Part shown: positions 15,439-25,224 of the stretch, one piece after another
Layout: every line of letters starts with the position of its first letter
Numbering within the stretch: position 1 is the first letter of the stretch
NCBI GenBank assembly: GCA_034440495.1
Contig: JAWXCE010000058.1
Span: 1-39,819 of the forward strand
Length of the DNA: 39,819 bases
Source: JAWXCE01 sp034440495
GTDB taxonomy: Bacteria > Pseudomonadota > Alphaproteobacteria > Rhizobiales > Rhodomicrobiaceae
Direction of reading: 5' to 3'
Notes under the pieces: model-generated
Databases searched by the model: none
What the model was told of the DNA's origin: nothing
Seen by the model: only the letters and a program-made list of their open reading frames with translations
Position numbers and translations under genes: made by a program

Positions 15439-16953
15439 ATGAAGACAATTTCCGATATACTTGAAGCAGGCGGCGCGGATCGCCCCGCTATCGGCGCGCC
15501 GGATCGCTGCTCGATGACATACGGCATGTTACGCGCTAGAACCGAAACCGTGAGGTCGGCGTTACGGGCCATGGGCGTGAGTGTGACCGACAGGGTCGCG
15601 ATCGTGCTGCCAAACGGGCCGGAAATGGCCACCGCGTTCCTTACCATCGCCGCTAGCGCTGCGACCGCGCCGCTCAACCCCGGATATCGCCGCGACGAGT
15701 TCGACTTTTACCTTGGCGACCTCAAACCCAAGATCCTGGTGGTGCAGGTGGGTGACGATACGCCAGCCCGCGCCGCCGCCGAGGCTGCGGGCATAGCGGT
15801 TGTTGAAATTGAAGTTCCTCAAGACGCCGAGGCGGGCTTTTTCACGCTAAAACCATCCGCCGACGCCGCAGTAGTGGACAGCGGACCGTCGCAGGCCGAA
15901 AACGAGGCGCTTGTGCTGCACACCTCGGGCACCACATCGCGGCCAAAAGTCGTGCCGCTGACGGGCGCCAATCTGGCCGCGTCAGCCATCCACATCCGCG
16001 ATACGCTTTCGCTAACGGCGGACGACACCGGCCTCAACATCATGCCGCTGTTCCACATCCACGGATTGATCGCCTCCCTGCTCTCCTCCATGTCGGTCGG
16101 CGCGCATGTGGTCTGCACGCCGGGCTTCAACGCGCTGAAAATCTTCGGCTGGTTCTCCGAGGTGAACCCAACCTGGTATACGGCAGTGCCGACCATGCAT
16201 CAGGCGATTGTGGCGCGCGCGGAGCGGAATAAGGAAACGCTCGCCAAAATTCAGCTTCGTTTCATCCGCTCCTCATCCTCTTCGTTGCCGCAGACCGTTT
16301 TCGCCGAACTGGAGGCGACTTTTGGCGTGCCGGTCATCGAGGCATATGGCATGACGGAAGCGTCGCATCAGATGGCCTCCAACCAGTTGCCGCCGGGCAA
16401 ACGCAAAGCCGGAACGGTTGGTCCGTCGGGCGGGCCGGAGATCGCCATTCTCGATGAAGAAGGCATCGAATTGCCGCGCGGTGCGACAGGTGAAATCGTC
16501 ATTCGCGGGCCGAATGTGTTCGCAGGCTATGAAAACAACCCGTCCGCCAACGCAACCGCGTTCACCAACGGCTGGTTCCGCACTGGCGACCAGGGTTCGT
16601 TTGACGAGGATGGGCACCTCGCCATCACCGGACGCCTTAAGGAAATCATCAACCGGGGCGGCGAAAAAATCGCGCCGCGCGAGGTGGACGATGTGTTGCA
16701 AGCGCATCCGGCGGTCTCGCAGGTCGTTACTTTCGCGATACCGCATGACAAGCTCGGCGAAGACGTCGCCGCCATCGTGGTGCTGAAAGAGGGCGCGAGC
16801 GCCACCGAGCACGAACTGCGCGACCACTGCGCAAAGTCGCTGGCGGACTTCAAAGTGCCGCGCAAGATTTTGTTTATGGATGAAATTCCAAAAGGCGCAA
16901 CGGGTAAGCTGCAACGCATCGGCCTGGCGCAAAAACTGGGGCTCACCTCGTGA
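15439..16953 (+). CDS. AMP-dependent acyl-CoA ligase, oxalate-CoA ligase (AAE3/Pcs60)-like
   Basis: The enzyme would activate a carboxylate through an acyl-adenylate and transfer it to CoA. The 504-residue protein has the ANL motifs in order: LHTSGTTSRPKVVPLTG near residue 155, MPLFHIHGLIA, EAYGMTEASHQMASN near 295, GWFRTGDQG near 380, GRLKEIINRGGEKI, and the catalytic lysine in PKGATGKLQR at the end. The start (TYGMLRARTETVRSALRAMGV) and the ASHQMASNQLPPGKRKAGTVG segment are closest to oxalyl-CoA synthetase-type ligases, so oxalate or a related short acid is the best guess. It overlaps the next gene by 4 bases. Confidence 0.88.
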   Translation: MKTISDILEAGGADRPAIGAPDRCSMTYGMLRARTETVRSALRAMGVSVTDRVAIVLPNGPEMATAFLTIAASAATAPLNPGYRRDEFDFYLGDLKPKILVVQVGDDTPARAAAEAAGIAVVEIEVPQDAEAGFFTLKPSADAAVVDSGPSQAENEALVLHTSGTTSRPKVVPLTGANLAASAIHIRDTLSLTADDTGLNIMPLFHIHGLIASLLSSMSVGAHVVCTPGFNALKIFGWFSEVNPTWYTAVPTMHQAIVARAERNKETLAKIQLRFIRSSSSSLPQTVFAELEATFGVPVIEAYGMTEASHQMASNQLPPGKRKAGTVGPSGGPEIAILDEEGIELPRGATGEIVIRGPNVFAGYENNPSANATAFTNGWFRTGDQGSFDEDGHLAITGRLKEIINRGGEKIAPREVDDVLQAHPAVSQVVTFAIPHDKLGEDVAAIVVLKEGASATEHELRDHCAKSLADFKVPRKILFMDEIPKGATGKLQRIGLAQKLGLTS

Positions 16954-17939
16954 CCAAGGTTTGCATTTTCGGCGCGGGCGCCATCGGTGGCTATATGGGC
17001 GCGATGATGCTGCGCGCCGGGCAGAACGTGTCGCTCGTCGCGCGCGGCCCCCATCTCGCGGCGATCCAGACGAACGGCCTGCGGCTACGGCTTGACGGCG
17101 CGGACGAAATCGTCACGCATCCGCGCGCGACTGATAACGCCGCCGAACTCGGCCCGCAGGATTACGTCATCATCACGCTGAAGGCGCACTCCATCGCGGG
17201 CGTGGTGGAAAGCATGCAGCCGCTGCTCGGGCCGGAAACCGCCGTGGTGTTCGGCGTCAACGGCGTGCCGTGGTGGTATTTCTATGGTCAGCCCGGCGGG
17301 CACGAAAACAAGCGGCTGGAAACGGTCGATCCAGGCGACAAAATCTGGAACTGTATCCGCCCGGAGCGCGCCATCGGTTGCGTGGTCTACCCGGCGGCGG
17401 AAGTGGTGGAGCCGGGCGTAATCGGCGGCGTGGACGGCGACCGCTTCTCGCTCGGCGAACCGAATGGCGAAAAGTCCGAGCGGGTGCGCCGCCTCAGCGA
17501 GATACTGATCGCGGCGGGCCTCAAAGCGCCGGTGCGCCCGAGGCTTCGCGAGGAAATCTGGATCAAGCTGTGGGGCAACTGCTCGCTCAATCCGGTGAGC
17601 GCGCTGACCGGCGCGACGCTGGAGCAGATGGTGCGCGACCCCGGCGTGCTCGCGCTGCTGCGATCCATCATGGTCGAGGCCCAAACCATCGCCGAAAAAC
17701 TCGGCGTCAACTTCCCCATCGACGTGGATAAGCGCCTCGCGGGAGCCGAAGCGGTCGGCGCGCACAAAACCTCGATGCTGCAGGACCTGGAGCGCGGGCG
17801 ACCGATGGAGGTCGACGCCCTCGTCTCCGCCGTGCAAGAGCTGGGGCGTTTGACCGCGACGCCCACGCCGAACCTCGACGCCGTGCTTGCGCTCGTCAAA
17901 CAGCGCGCCCGCCTCGCCGGTTGTTACGGCGGTGCATGA
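16950..17939 (+). CDS. Ketopantoate reductase (ApbA/PanE)-family oxidoreductase
   Basis: The GTG start overlaps the ligase stop (GTGA), so the two are translationally coupled. The protein (329 residues, a little longer than PanE) starts with a Rossmann motif, VCIFGAGAIGGYMGAMM, and has the family's catalytic region EEIWIKLWGNCSLNPVSALTG (active-site Lys and the following Asn). The C-terminal half has HKTSMLQDLERGRPMEVDAL, typical of this family. NAD(P)H-dependent reduction of a 2-keto acid is expected. Coupling to a CoA ligase and a carboxylate transporter suggests a catabolic 2-oxoacid substrate rather than pantothenate synthesis. Confidence 0.88.
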   Translation: MTKVCIFGAGAIGGYMGAMMLRAGQNVSLVARGPHLAAIQTNGLRLRLDGADEIVTHPRATDNAAELGPQDYVIITLKAHSIAGVVESMQPLLGPETAVVFGVNGVPWWYFYGQPGGHENKRLETVDPGDKIWNCIRPERAIGCVVYPAAEVVEPGVIGGVDGDRFSLGEPNGEKSERVRRLSEILIAAGLKAPVRPRLREEIWIKLWGNCSLNPVSALTGATLEQMVRDPGVLALLRSIMVEAQTIAEKLGVNFPIDVDKRLAGAEAVGAHKTSMLQDLERGRPMEVDALVSAVQELGRLTATPTPNLDAVLALVKQRARLAGCYGGA

Positions 17940-17997
17940 AATAAGACGGCCTTGTAACTAACATTGTCTAGTTTCAATTTTGACCACGCGCCTGGTC

Positions 17998-18552
17998 TTA
18001 CAGTTTTGGGCTTATTTTAATAACCAGGGCGTCTTTATAGTCGCTAAGTAACAGCGCATTGTCGCTTTTTGGGGCGGCGACGGTTAGAATCAGATTGGTG
18101 GAGTTCGCGCCATTCACGACTTCCACCCTAGCGGTGTGAGACGACGAAGCTGTGTCAATCGCCGGGGACTGAACTCCTGCCAAATTCATCGTAGAGACAT
18201 AGTCAATCTCGTTTGTCAATGTTCCGCCCAAAGTTGACTTCAAACCGCCGTGCAGTGATGTGAGCGACACGTTTACAGGATTATTGCATGTAAAATCAAA
18301 AGCTACTTGTGCTGCAAATGCATTCACGGTCGCCGACGGTTGATCGATGAGTTCGTTGATAACAATAGTTTGTCCGTCCAAATATGTATTATGCAGAAAT
18401 ACCGCGTGCGGAGATGCAGAAATACCGCAGAACATCTCGGCTATCCCTTGATCCGTTTTCCGCCATGCCGTTGAACTTTGCCCCAAGGCGAACTCTTGCG
18501 CCGAAATAAGGAGTGGTATTACTGGAAAGCACTTCGCAAACACTTTTAACAT
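17998..18552 (-). CDS. Secreted beta-rich protein, possibly Csu/spore-coat-U pilin-like
   Basis: The 184-residue protein starts MLKVFAKCFPVIPLLISAQEFALGQ, a signal peptide; the ATG at 18552 has AGG five bases upstream, better than an in-frame start at 18567. The mature part has two cysteines (MFCGIS and FDFTCNNPVNVSLTSLHGGL) spaced as in spore-coat-U/Csu fimbrial subunits, then alternating beta-like segments. It is a single gene without a visible usher or chaperone, so the fimbrial assignment is weak. Confidence 0.6.
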   Translation of the reverse strand: MLKVFAKCFPVIPLLISAQEFALGQSSTAWRKTDQGIAEMFCGISASPHAVFLHNTYLDGQTIVINELIDQPSATVNAFAAQVAFDFTCNNPVNVSLTSLHGGLKSTLGGTLTNEIDYVSTMNLAGVQSPAIDTASSSHTARVEVVNGANSTNLILTVAAPKSDNALLLSDYKDALVIKISPKL

Positions 18553-18647
18553 TTTTTCCTCACACATTAGGCCTGAAAATTATCGTGGAGGTTTTGGGTG
18601 TTCAATGCCGCTGTGCGTCGAGTTCGCCTTGGATGAACTTAATTTTT

Positions 18648-18662
18648 TAGCTTAAAGCTAAT
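18648..18662. promoter_or_regulatory. Palindrome between divergent genes
   Basis: TTAGCTT-A-AAGCTAA is a 15-base inverted repeat in the 225-base region between the secreted-protein gene and the fasciclin gene. It could be an operator for either. Nothing else was identified in this gap. Confidence 0.3.
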
Positions 18663-18777
18663 TTAAGCAAATCTAAACGCACCCAAAAATCGTTGTCTTA
18701 GCAGACACCGCCATTCTACTGCGGCGTTTCGCGTTTATTAAGCCACATCAACACTCATTTTCATGACAGGGACACAC

Positions 18778-19203
18778 ATGTCAGACGCAAAGCTCGATAT
18801 CGTCGATACGGCCGTGGGCGCAGGCTCTTTCACCACGCTGGTCGCCGCGGTGCAAGCCGCTGGCCTCGTCGAAACACTGAAAGGCGCAGGCCCGTTCACA
18901 GTGTTCGCCCCAACGGACGACGCCTTCAAGAAACTGCCTGAAGGCACGGTCGAAATGCTGCTGAAGCCAGAAAACAAAGACAAACTCGTCTCCATCCTCA
19001 CCTATCATGCGCTGTCCGGCAAAGTGATGTCCGCGGACATCGCGGGTAAATCCATGATGGTGAAATCAGTCCAGGGTTCGGAAATCTCGGTGGACGCCAC
19101 CAATGGCGTTAAAGTCGATGGCGCCAACGTGGTCACCGCCGATATTATAGCGACGAACGGCGTTATCCACGTCATCGATGCCGTCATCATGCCGAAAGCT
19201 TAA
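18778..19203 (+). CDS. Fasciclin (FAS1) domain protein
   Basis: The product (141 residues from the ATG at 18778, preceded by AGGG) is a single FAS1 domain: DIVDTAVGAGSFTTLVAAVQAAGL, GPFTVFAPTDDAFKKLP (the H1 box), YHALSGKVMSADI, and ATNGVIHVIDAVIMP (the H2 box). FAS1 domains mediate adhesion. No signal peptide is visible, so export, if any, is unexplained. The gene stands alone and ends at a shared terminator. Confidence 0.93.
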   Translation: MSDAKLDIVDTAVGAGSFTTLVAAVQAAGLVETLKGAGPFTVFAPTDDAFKKLPEGTVEMLLKPENKDKLVSILTYHALSGKVMSADIAGKSMMVKSVQGSEISVDATNGVKVDGANVVTADIIATNGVIHVIDAVIMPKA

Positions 19204-19206
19204 CAC

Positions 19207-19241
19207 AAGAAATGAGGCTCCGCTTTGGAGCCTCATTTCTT
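19207..19241. terminator. Bidirectional terminator between the fasciclin gene and fccB
   Basis: AAGAAATGAGGCTCC pairs perfectly with GGAGCCTCATTTCTT (15-bp stem, loop GCTTT). A-rich and T-rich edges allow termination in both directions, as expected between convergent genes. It overlaps the first bases of the fccB stop codon. Confidence 0.85.
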
Positions 19242-20514
19242 AGCCGAACATATCGGCCGTGATCGCGGCGTACCAGCCGAGGCTTTCCTGATAGTTCTGG
19301 CGCCGCCGCTCGGCTGTATCCTCCGGCTGCGACACGAAGCCTTGCACCTCACGGATTTTATCTGACGTCGCCTCATAACGCCCGCCGACCTTGATGCAGT
19401 CGTCCGTCTCGACAAGGCTCCAGCACGTGTTGAAATATTGCGCGGGGAAGGCGCGCGCGCCTAGCAGTTCGCCGCGAATAGACATGGCCGCCACCTTCGC
19501 CTGGCTGTTAGCGGCGAACGACGATTTCGGCATGTCACCGGGGATGCAGGCGTCGCCGAGGACGTAAATGTTCGGGTCGAACCGCGATTTCATGGTGAAA
19601 GCGTCGATAGGGCAATAACCAGTTTCGTTCGCCAGTCCGGCGGAGAGCGCGATGCGCCCGACCGTCTGCGCCGGAATAACGTTCACCAGCGCGGCCTGAA
19701 GCGTTTCAAAGTCGGTTGTGACCGTATTCGTCGCTGGATCGACCGATTTCACGCCGCTATGCATCGCGGGGGGCAACCATTCCACCATGCCGGGGTAATG
19801 CTTCTCCCAACCCTGCTGGAACACGCCCTGCTTTGAATACTTATCCTTCGCATCAAGTATGATGATCTTGCATTTTGAGCGGCCGGTCGCCTTGAAGGTG
19901 TGAGCCATCATGGAGACCCGCTCATATGGTCCCGGCGGACAACGATAGGGGTTAGGCGGCGCGATCATGACCACCACTCCGCCATCCGGCACGGCGTCAA
20001 TGCGCGCTTTTAAAAGCTGCGTCTGGGGCCCAGACTGCCACGCATGCGGCATAGTTTCCGCTGCAGCCTCGGAGTAACCGGGTACGGAGTCGAACTTGAG
20101 ATCGATGCCAGGGCAAACGACAAGCCGGTCGTAGGAAAGCATGGCGCCGCCCGCTAGCCGCACCTCGCGACGGTCACGGGAGATGGCCGACGCGGAGTCA
20201 CGCGCTAGAGTTATGCCGTAACCGGCGAGTTTATCATGCGTGTGCAGGAGCTTTTCATATGTCTGAAAGCCGCCGAGATACAAATTTGAGAAGAAGCAGG
20301 ACTGGTATTGCCTAACCGGCTCGACAAGCGTTACGTCGATCGCACCTTGGGCGTCACGCGCTATGTATTTGGCCGCTGTCGCCCCGGCCGCGCCGCCGCC
20401 AATCACCACAACCTTGGGTTTCGCTCGCGCCAAAGCGGGCGCGCCTACAACGACAGCCGATCCGGCCAGCAGCCCCAACATTGAGCGGCGCGTCAAATTC
20501 GTTTTATTCGGCAT
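19240..20514 (-). CDS. fccB: Flavocytochrome c sulfide dehydrogenase, flavoprotein subunit
   Basis: FccB oxidises sulfide in the periplasm and passes electrons to the cytochrome subunit. The 424-residue product has a Tat signal (TRRSMLGLLAGSAVV), then an FAD Rossmann motif VVVIGGGAAGATAAKY. The redox-active cysteines are in the expected segments YRCPPGPYERVSMM and GYCPIDAFTMKS; the second FAD motif is YVLGDACIPGDMPKS. Three bases separate it from the upstream cytochrome gene. The partner subunit appears unable to bind heme, so the complex may be inactive, or FccB may use another acceptor. Confidence 0.92.
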   Translation of the reverse strand: MPNKTNLTRRSMLGLLAGSAVVVGAPALARAKPKVVVIGGGAAGATAAKYIARDAQGAIDVTLVEPVRQYQSCFFSNLYLGGFQTYEKLLHTHDKLAGYGITLARDSASAISRDRREVRLAGGAMLSYDRLVVCPGIDLKFDSVPGYSEAAAETMPHAWQSGPQTQLLKARIDAVPDGGVVVMIAPPNPYRCPPGPYERVSMMAHTFKATGRSKCKIIILDAKDKYSKQGVFQQGWEKHYPGMVEWLPPAMHSGVKSVDPATNTVTTDFETLQAALVNVIPAQTVGRIALSAGLANETGYCPIDAFTMKSRFDPNIYVLGDACIPGDMPKSSFAANSQAKVAAMSIRGELLGARAFPAQYFNTCWSLVETDDCIKVGGRYEATSDKIREVQGFVSQPEDTAERRRQNYQESLGWYAAITADMFG

Positions 20515-20517
20515 CGA

Positions 20518-20823
20518 TCATTTTCCTAATCCGGAAAAATAAATGGCAAGCGCTTCGATATCGTCTTGCATTAGGCGTGAGGCGATAGATTGCATAACGT
20601 TACCCTCTCGCTTCCTGGACTTGTATGCGGTTCTTGCGGCGACAAACTGCGCCTCAGGCAGGCCAGCTATATCAGGAATTCCAGCACCGCTGCCCCGAAC
20701 AAAACATGTCACGCATATCGAGGCCAAATATGACCCGTAGCGATTCGCCGAAAAAGCTGGTTGGCCGTATGCGAAAACTGCAGCCGCCGCGAGCATATTC
20801 TGGTGAAGTTTTGCCGATCGCAT
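20518..20823 (-). CDS. FccA-like cytochrome c subunit with a broken heme motif (CVTCF)
   Basis: The 101-residue protein has a signal peptide and the layout of the small cytochrome subunit of flavocytochrome c: YLASICVTC, then GIPDIAGLPEAQFVAARTAYKSRKREGNVM, then DDIEALAIYFSGLGK. The heme motif should be CxxCH, but the residue after the second cysteine is Phe (TGT TTT). Without the histidine there is no proximal iron ligand and no recognition by the cytochrome c maturation machinery. The distal Met (NVMQSIA) is kept. It directly precedes fccB. It may be a recently inactivated gene still carrying its frame. Confidence 0.8.
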   Translation of the reverse strand: MRSAKLHQNMLAAAAVFAYGQPAFSANRYGSYLASICVTCFVRGSGAGIPDIAGLPEAQFVAARTAYKSRKREGNVMQSIASRLMQDDIEALAIYFSGLGK

Positions 20824-21080
20824 TTTAGAGTGTTATCATTAGTCTCAAGCTAATTTCGCATTTTTGTCAGAATAAAATTATGTCGCATATGTCGGAACCA
20901 ACATCAAAACTCCGTCAGAAACCTTATTCGCGAAGAACGTTTGCGGCGGCATAATGGCACTCAAATAAAAATTGAAGAAAACCTTAATCTACATGTCACA
21001 AACCCTCTTTAGATAGGGACAAGTAGTCCAACTGGGGAGGTGGGCTAAGCGTTAGCGTGCGCGTGCCGCCGCTTGAACGC

Positions 21081-21104
21081 TCACGGCGCTCCCGTGATTT
21101 TTTT
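21081..21104 (+). terminator. Hairpin plus T7 in the leader of the RTX operon
   Basis: TCACGG/CCGTGA (6-bp stem, loop CGCTC) is followed by seven T and ends 16 bases before the ATG of the RTX gene. An upstream AGCGTT/AACGCT pair could form a competing structure. A terminator inside a leader suggests attenuation, but it could equally end a short upstream transcript. The rest of the 297-base gap (20824-21120) shows no gene. Confidence 0.4.
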
Positions 21105-21120
21105 AGGGGCGGTTTTTTAA

Positions 21121-24100
21121 ATGGGTATTTTACTAACATCACTTGGCGTTTACGAGAGCGGCATTTTCGACGATGGTGCTGCGGAAATCGTAGCGCACGA
21201 TCAGGTTAGCCAGCGCTTGTTCGTTATCAACGCCGGCGCCAGCACAATGGATATTCTTGATATATCCAATCCCGGCTCGCCAACACTGGTTACGCAGGTC
21301 GTAGTTCTGAACCCCAATAGCGTCGCAGTTAAAAACGGCCTGATCGCTGTCGCGTCGGCATCGGATTCAGGCGACTGCGCCGGGCAAGTGGTGTTCTTTA
21401 ACGCCAACGGCGATAACCTCGGCTTCGTAACCGTGGGCTGCTGCCGGACGCACTTACCTTTTCGCCGGACGGTAAAACCATCGTGGTCGCCAACGAGGGC
21501 GAAAACTTCGAGGACATTAACGGCGTGCGCGTCGATCCGGAAGGCTCGATCAGCATCATCGACGTGTCAGGCGGCGTCGCCTCTGCAACAGTGACCACGC
21601 TCGGTTTTGGCGGCTTCGTCGGCCAGGAAGACGCACTGCGGGCCGAAGGCGTTCGCATTTTTCCCGGCCAGCACTAACGGACATCGAGCCGGAATTCGCC
21701 ACCATTTCGGCGGACAGCAAAACGGCATTCGTCACGCTGCAGGAGAATAACGCGATTGCGGTTGTCGATCTGGTCACGAAGCAGATCGTTGACATCCAAA
21801 CCGCTGACACGGTCAACCACAATCTAGCGGGCAACGGCATCGACGCCAGCGACCGTGGCGGCATCGACATCCGCACGCTGCCTGTGCAGGGCATCCGGAT
21901 GCCGGACGGCATCGCCAACTACACGGTCGGCGGCCAGACATATTATGTGACGGCGAACGAGGGCGACGCCCGCGACCTGTTCGGCGATGAGGCGCGCGCT
22001 TCCAGCGTGATCCTCGATCCGTCTAACCCGGCGCTAGGCTTGCAGGGCGCCAATGACCTCGGCCGCCTGAATATCTCTAACATCGACGGCGATACGGACG
22101 GCGACGGCGATTTTGACGCGCTGTTCTCCTACGGATCGCGCAGCTTCACAATTTTCGACGCCGAAGGCAACGTGGTGTTCGACAGCGGCGACGATTTCGA
22201 GCAACTAATCGCCCTCAATTTCCCCGACTTTTTCAACTCTGATAACACCGATAACACTTCGCTCGACAACCGCTCCGACAATAAAGGCCCTGAGCCTGAA
22301 GGCGTTGTCGTCGGGCAGATCGACGGCAAAATTTATGCCTTCATCGGCCTGGAGCGCCAGGGCGGCGTCATAGTTTACGACGTGACTAACCCGGCCGCCG
22401 CGACGTTCGTCGACTACATCAACACCCGCGACTTCACCGCCGTGGAAGACACATCCGCTGCGGGCGACCTCGGGCCTAAGGGACTGGCCTTCATCTCCGC
22501 CAAAGACAGCCCCATCGACCAACCGCTTCTTGCCGTCTCCAACGAAATCTCTGGAACAACGAGGATTTACAAAGTGGAACCCGACGTTTTACACTCCAAA
22601 TTCTGCATGCGTCTGACTTCGAAGCTGGCCTCGACGCATTCAACGACGCCAAGAACTTCGCGGCGATTGTGGATGCACTCGACGATACTTATGACAACAC
22701 CGTCATCTTGTCTTCCGGCGACAACTATATCCCCGGCACTTTTTTCAACGCGGGCGGTGACCCGAGCTTGCGCGAAGAATTCGCAGCAGCCTATCAAGAG
22801 TTGTTCGACGAGCCCGGCCTTACAGCGATCCGCGAGGGTGCTGGCCGTCTCGACATCACGCTGCTGAACATCATTGGCGTTGATGCATCCGCCCTCGGCA
22901 ACCACGAGTTCGACCTCGGTACCGCAACTGTTAGCGCGCTGATCGATGAAGAATTCACAACGCCTACAGTCGGCCTTGGCAACGTCCGTTATCTAGGCGC
23001 ACAATTCCCATATCTTTCAGCCAACCTCGACTTTTCGGCTGACCCAAACCTTGCAAGCCGCTTCACAAACCAGATTTTACCGAATACGGCATACGATGCA
23101 GACCTGTCCAATCTGACAGCAACACGCAACGCGCCCCGCATCGCGCCTGCAACCATCATCGAGCAGGGTGGCGAGCAGATCGGCGTGGTTGGAGCAACAA
23201 CGCAAGTGCTGGCCTCCATTTCATCCCCAGGCGGTGTGACAGTGATTGGCCCGGACGCAATGATATGGCGGCTCTCGCTGGCATCCTGCAGCCAGTTATC
23301 GATCAGCTCATCGCACAAGGCGTCGATAAAATCATTCTAACGTCGCATTTGCAGCAAATTGCGCTGGAGCAGGAACTCGCGGGCCTTCTGCGTGGGGTCG
23401 ACGTGATCATCGCGGGCGGCTCCAACACGCTCCTAGCTGACGCCAACGACACGCTGCGCGCTGGCGACATTGCCGACAACACATATCCAATTACAACAAC
23501 CGGCGCTAACGGCAATACGACTCTGATCGTCAACACTGACGGCAACTACTCGTATGTCGGCCGTCTAGTGCTGAACTTCGACAATGAAGGAAATATCATC
23601 ACCGAAGATTTAGACCCGGCAATAAACGGCGCTTACGCGACCACCGACGCGGGCGTTGCTGAATTGTATGATGGCACGGGCATCGATCCTTTCGCGGACG
23701 GATCCAAAGGCGGCGAAGTCAAAAAACTTACAGATGCGGCGTTAGCAGTAGTCACCACGAAAGATGCGCAAATCTTTGGCGAAACAGCGGTGTTTTTGGA
23801 AGGCCGCCGCGACGCAGTACGCACCGAAGAGACCAACCTCGGTAATTTATCAGCTGCCTCTAACATCGCAGCTTTGAAAAAAATCGATCCGAGTGTGGTC
23901 ATTTCGATCAAAAACGGCGGCGGCATACGCGACTCTATTGGCGTAGTTGACGCTGACACCGGATCGCTTCTCCCTACTGAGGCAAATCCTGCTGCAGGCA
24001 AAGAAGCTGGCGATGTATCCCAGATCGATATCGAGAATAGCTTGCGCTTCAACAATCTGCTCTCGCTTGTAACACTAACAGCCGCAGGCCTTGCGATCAT

Positions 24101-25133
24101 CATGGAGCATGCAGTTGCAGCGGTCGCTCTAGGCGCGACGCCTGGCCAGTTCGCCCAGGTCGGTGGCCTGTCTTACAGCTATGACGCTACCAAACAGGCG
24201 CAGCTTCTGACCGCTGGCGCAGTCACTACACCAGGCGAACGCATCCAGAACCTGGCTGTGACCAATGAGAACGGCGACATTATCGACGTTATCATACAGG
24301 ACGGCGACATTATCGACGTTATCATACAGGACGGTGAACTCGTTGGCGACCCGAACCGCGAGTTCCGCGTCGTAACGCTTAACTTCCTCGCAGGCGGTGG
24401 CGACAACTATCCGTTCGCTGCGGCTGGCGCGAAGGATCGCGTGGACACAACCATCGGCGAACAGCAAGCGTTGGCTGAGTTCTTTGAAGATAACTTCGCT
24501 GAAACCCCATTCAACGAAGCCGACACGACACAAGCTCTCGACGAACGCATCCAGAACCTCGCCGCCCGCGAAGACGGCATGCTCGATGATGCAACGTTTG
24601 GCACCGACGGCGCGGACAGACTGAAAGCCGACAAAGACGGCTCGAACATGCTGGCCGGTCTTGGCGATGACGAAGTCAAAGGCGGTAAAGGCGACGACAG
24701 CATCTCTGGCGGCGAAGGCAACGACTTCCTGCGCGGCGAGAAAGGCGACGACTTCCTTTATGGCAACGCGGGCGATGACCGTCTTGACGGCGGCAACGGC
24801 TTGAATTTCCTGATCGGCGGCGAGGGCGACGACATCCTTGTCTCCGGCAAGGGCGCGGACAAGATGCAGGGCGACGGCGGCTCCGACATCTTTTTCATCT
24901 CGTCGAAGAGCGGCGTAGACATTATCGTCGACTTCGAGGCTGCTTTTGACACGCTAGACCTCAGCAAGCTAAAGTTCGACTCGGTTGCTGAAGCACTTGA
25001 CGAGGCCGTTGAAACGGATGCGGGCGTGGTGTTTACCCTGAGAAAAGGCGCTATCTTGACGATTAACGAAAGTACGTTCGAGGACTTTAACGGTTTGAAC
25101 CTCATCTTTGACAAGAATGATTCAATTGTTTAA
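21121..25133 (+). pseudogene. Choice-of-anchor I / 5'-nucleotidase / RTX exoprotein, broken by four -1 frameshifts
   Basis: Joined across frames this would encode about 1,330 residues. The N-terminal choice-of-anchor I domain (LGVYESGIFDDGAAEIVAHD) is followed by a metallophosphatase with SSGDNYIPGTF and GNHEFDLG motifs. Next comes a 5'-nucleotidase C-terminal domain. RTX nonapeptides (GDDEVKGGKGDDSISGGEG, GDDFLYGNAGDD) lie near 24650-24880, before a C-terminal export signal. Homology passes from one frame to the next near 21436, 21670, 22590 and 23250, each time by loss of one base. Intact copies would be secreted calcium-binding phosphoesterases. All breaks are in the first 55%; the last segment is open for 622 codons. 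Sequencing error is possible, but neighbouring genes are clean. Confidence 0.85.
24271..24334. repeat. Exact 30-bp in-frame tandem duplication in the RTX gene
   Basis: Two perfect 30-base copies (24271-24300 and 24301-24330) duplicate ten residues (GDIIDVIIQD). Like the 57-bp repeat in cse1 it preserves the frame and has no mismatch, pointing to a recent slippage event or an assembly artefact. Confidence 0.95.
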
Positions 25134-25158
25134 CTTCTTGCAATAGTTGCAGGAAATA

Positions 25159-25188
25159 GAGGCTCGCTGTGAGTTAACAGTGAGCCTC
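25159..25188 (+). terminator. Intercistronic hairpin between the RTX gene and the secretion genes
   Basis: GAGGCTCGCTGT pairs with ACAGTGAGCCTC (12-bp stem with one G-U, loop GAGTTA). A weaker ACTG/CAGT hairpin with TTTTT follows near 25191-25208. Partial termination between an exoprotein and its exporter genes is common in type I secretion operons. Confidence 0.6.
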
Positions 25189-25224
25189 CTTACTGACTGG
25201 GCAGTTTTTAGATCGAGTGCTATT

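Noticed and set aside
21001..21110. Known riboswitch (yybP-ykoY or similar) in the RTX leader
   Set aside because: A GGGGAGGTGGGC stretch looks suggestive but the conserved core of that class is not present.
25147..25224. TTG at 25147 as the start of the PrtD-like gene
   Set aside because: It would place the intercistronic hairpin inside the coding region and add residues unlike the family; the true start is probably later.
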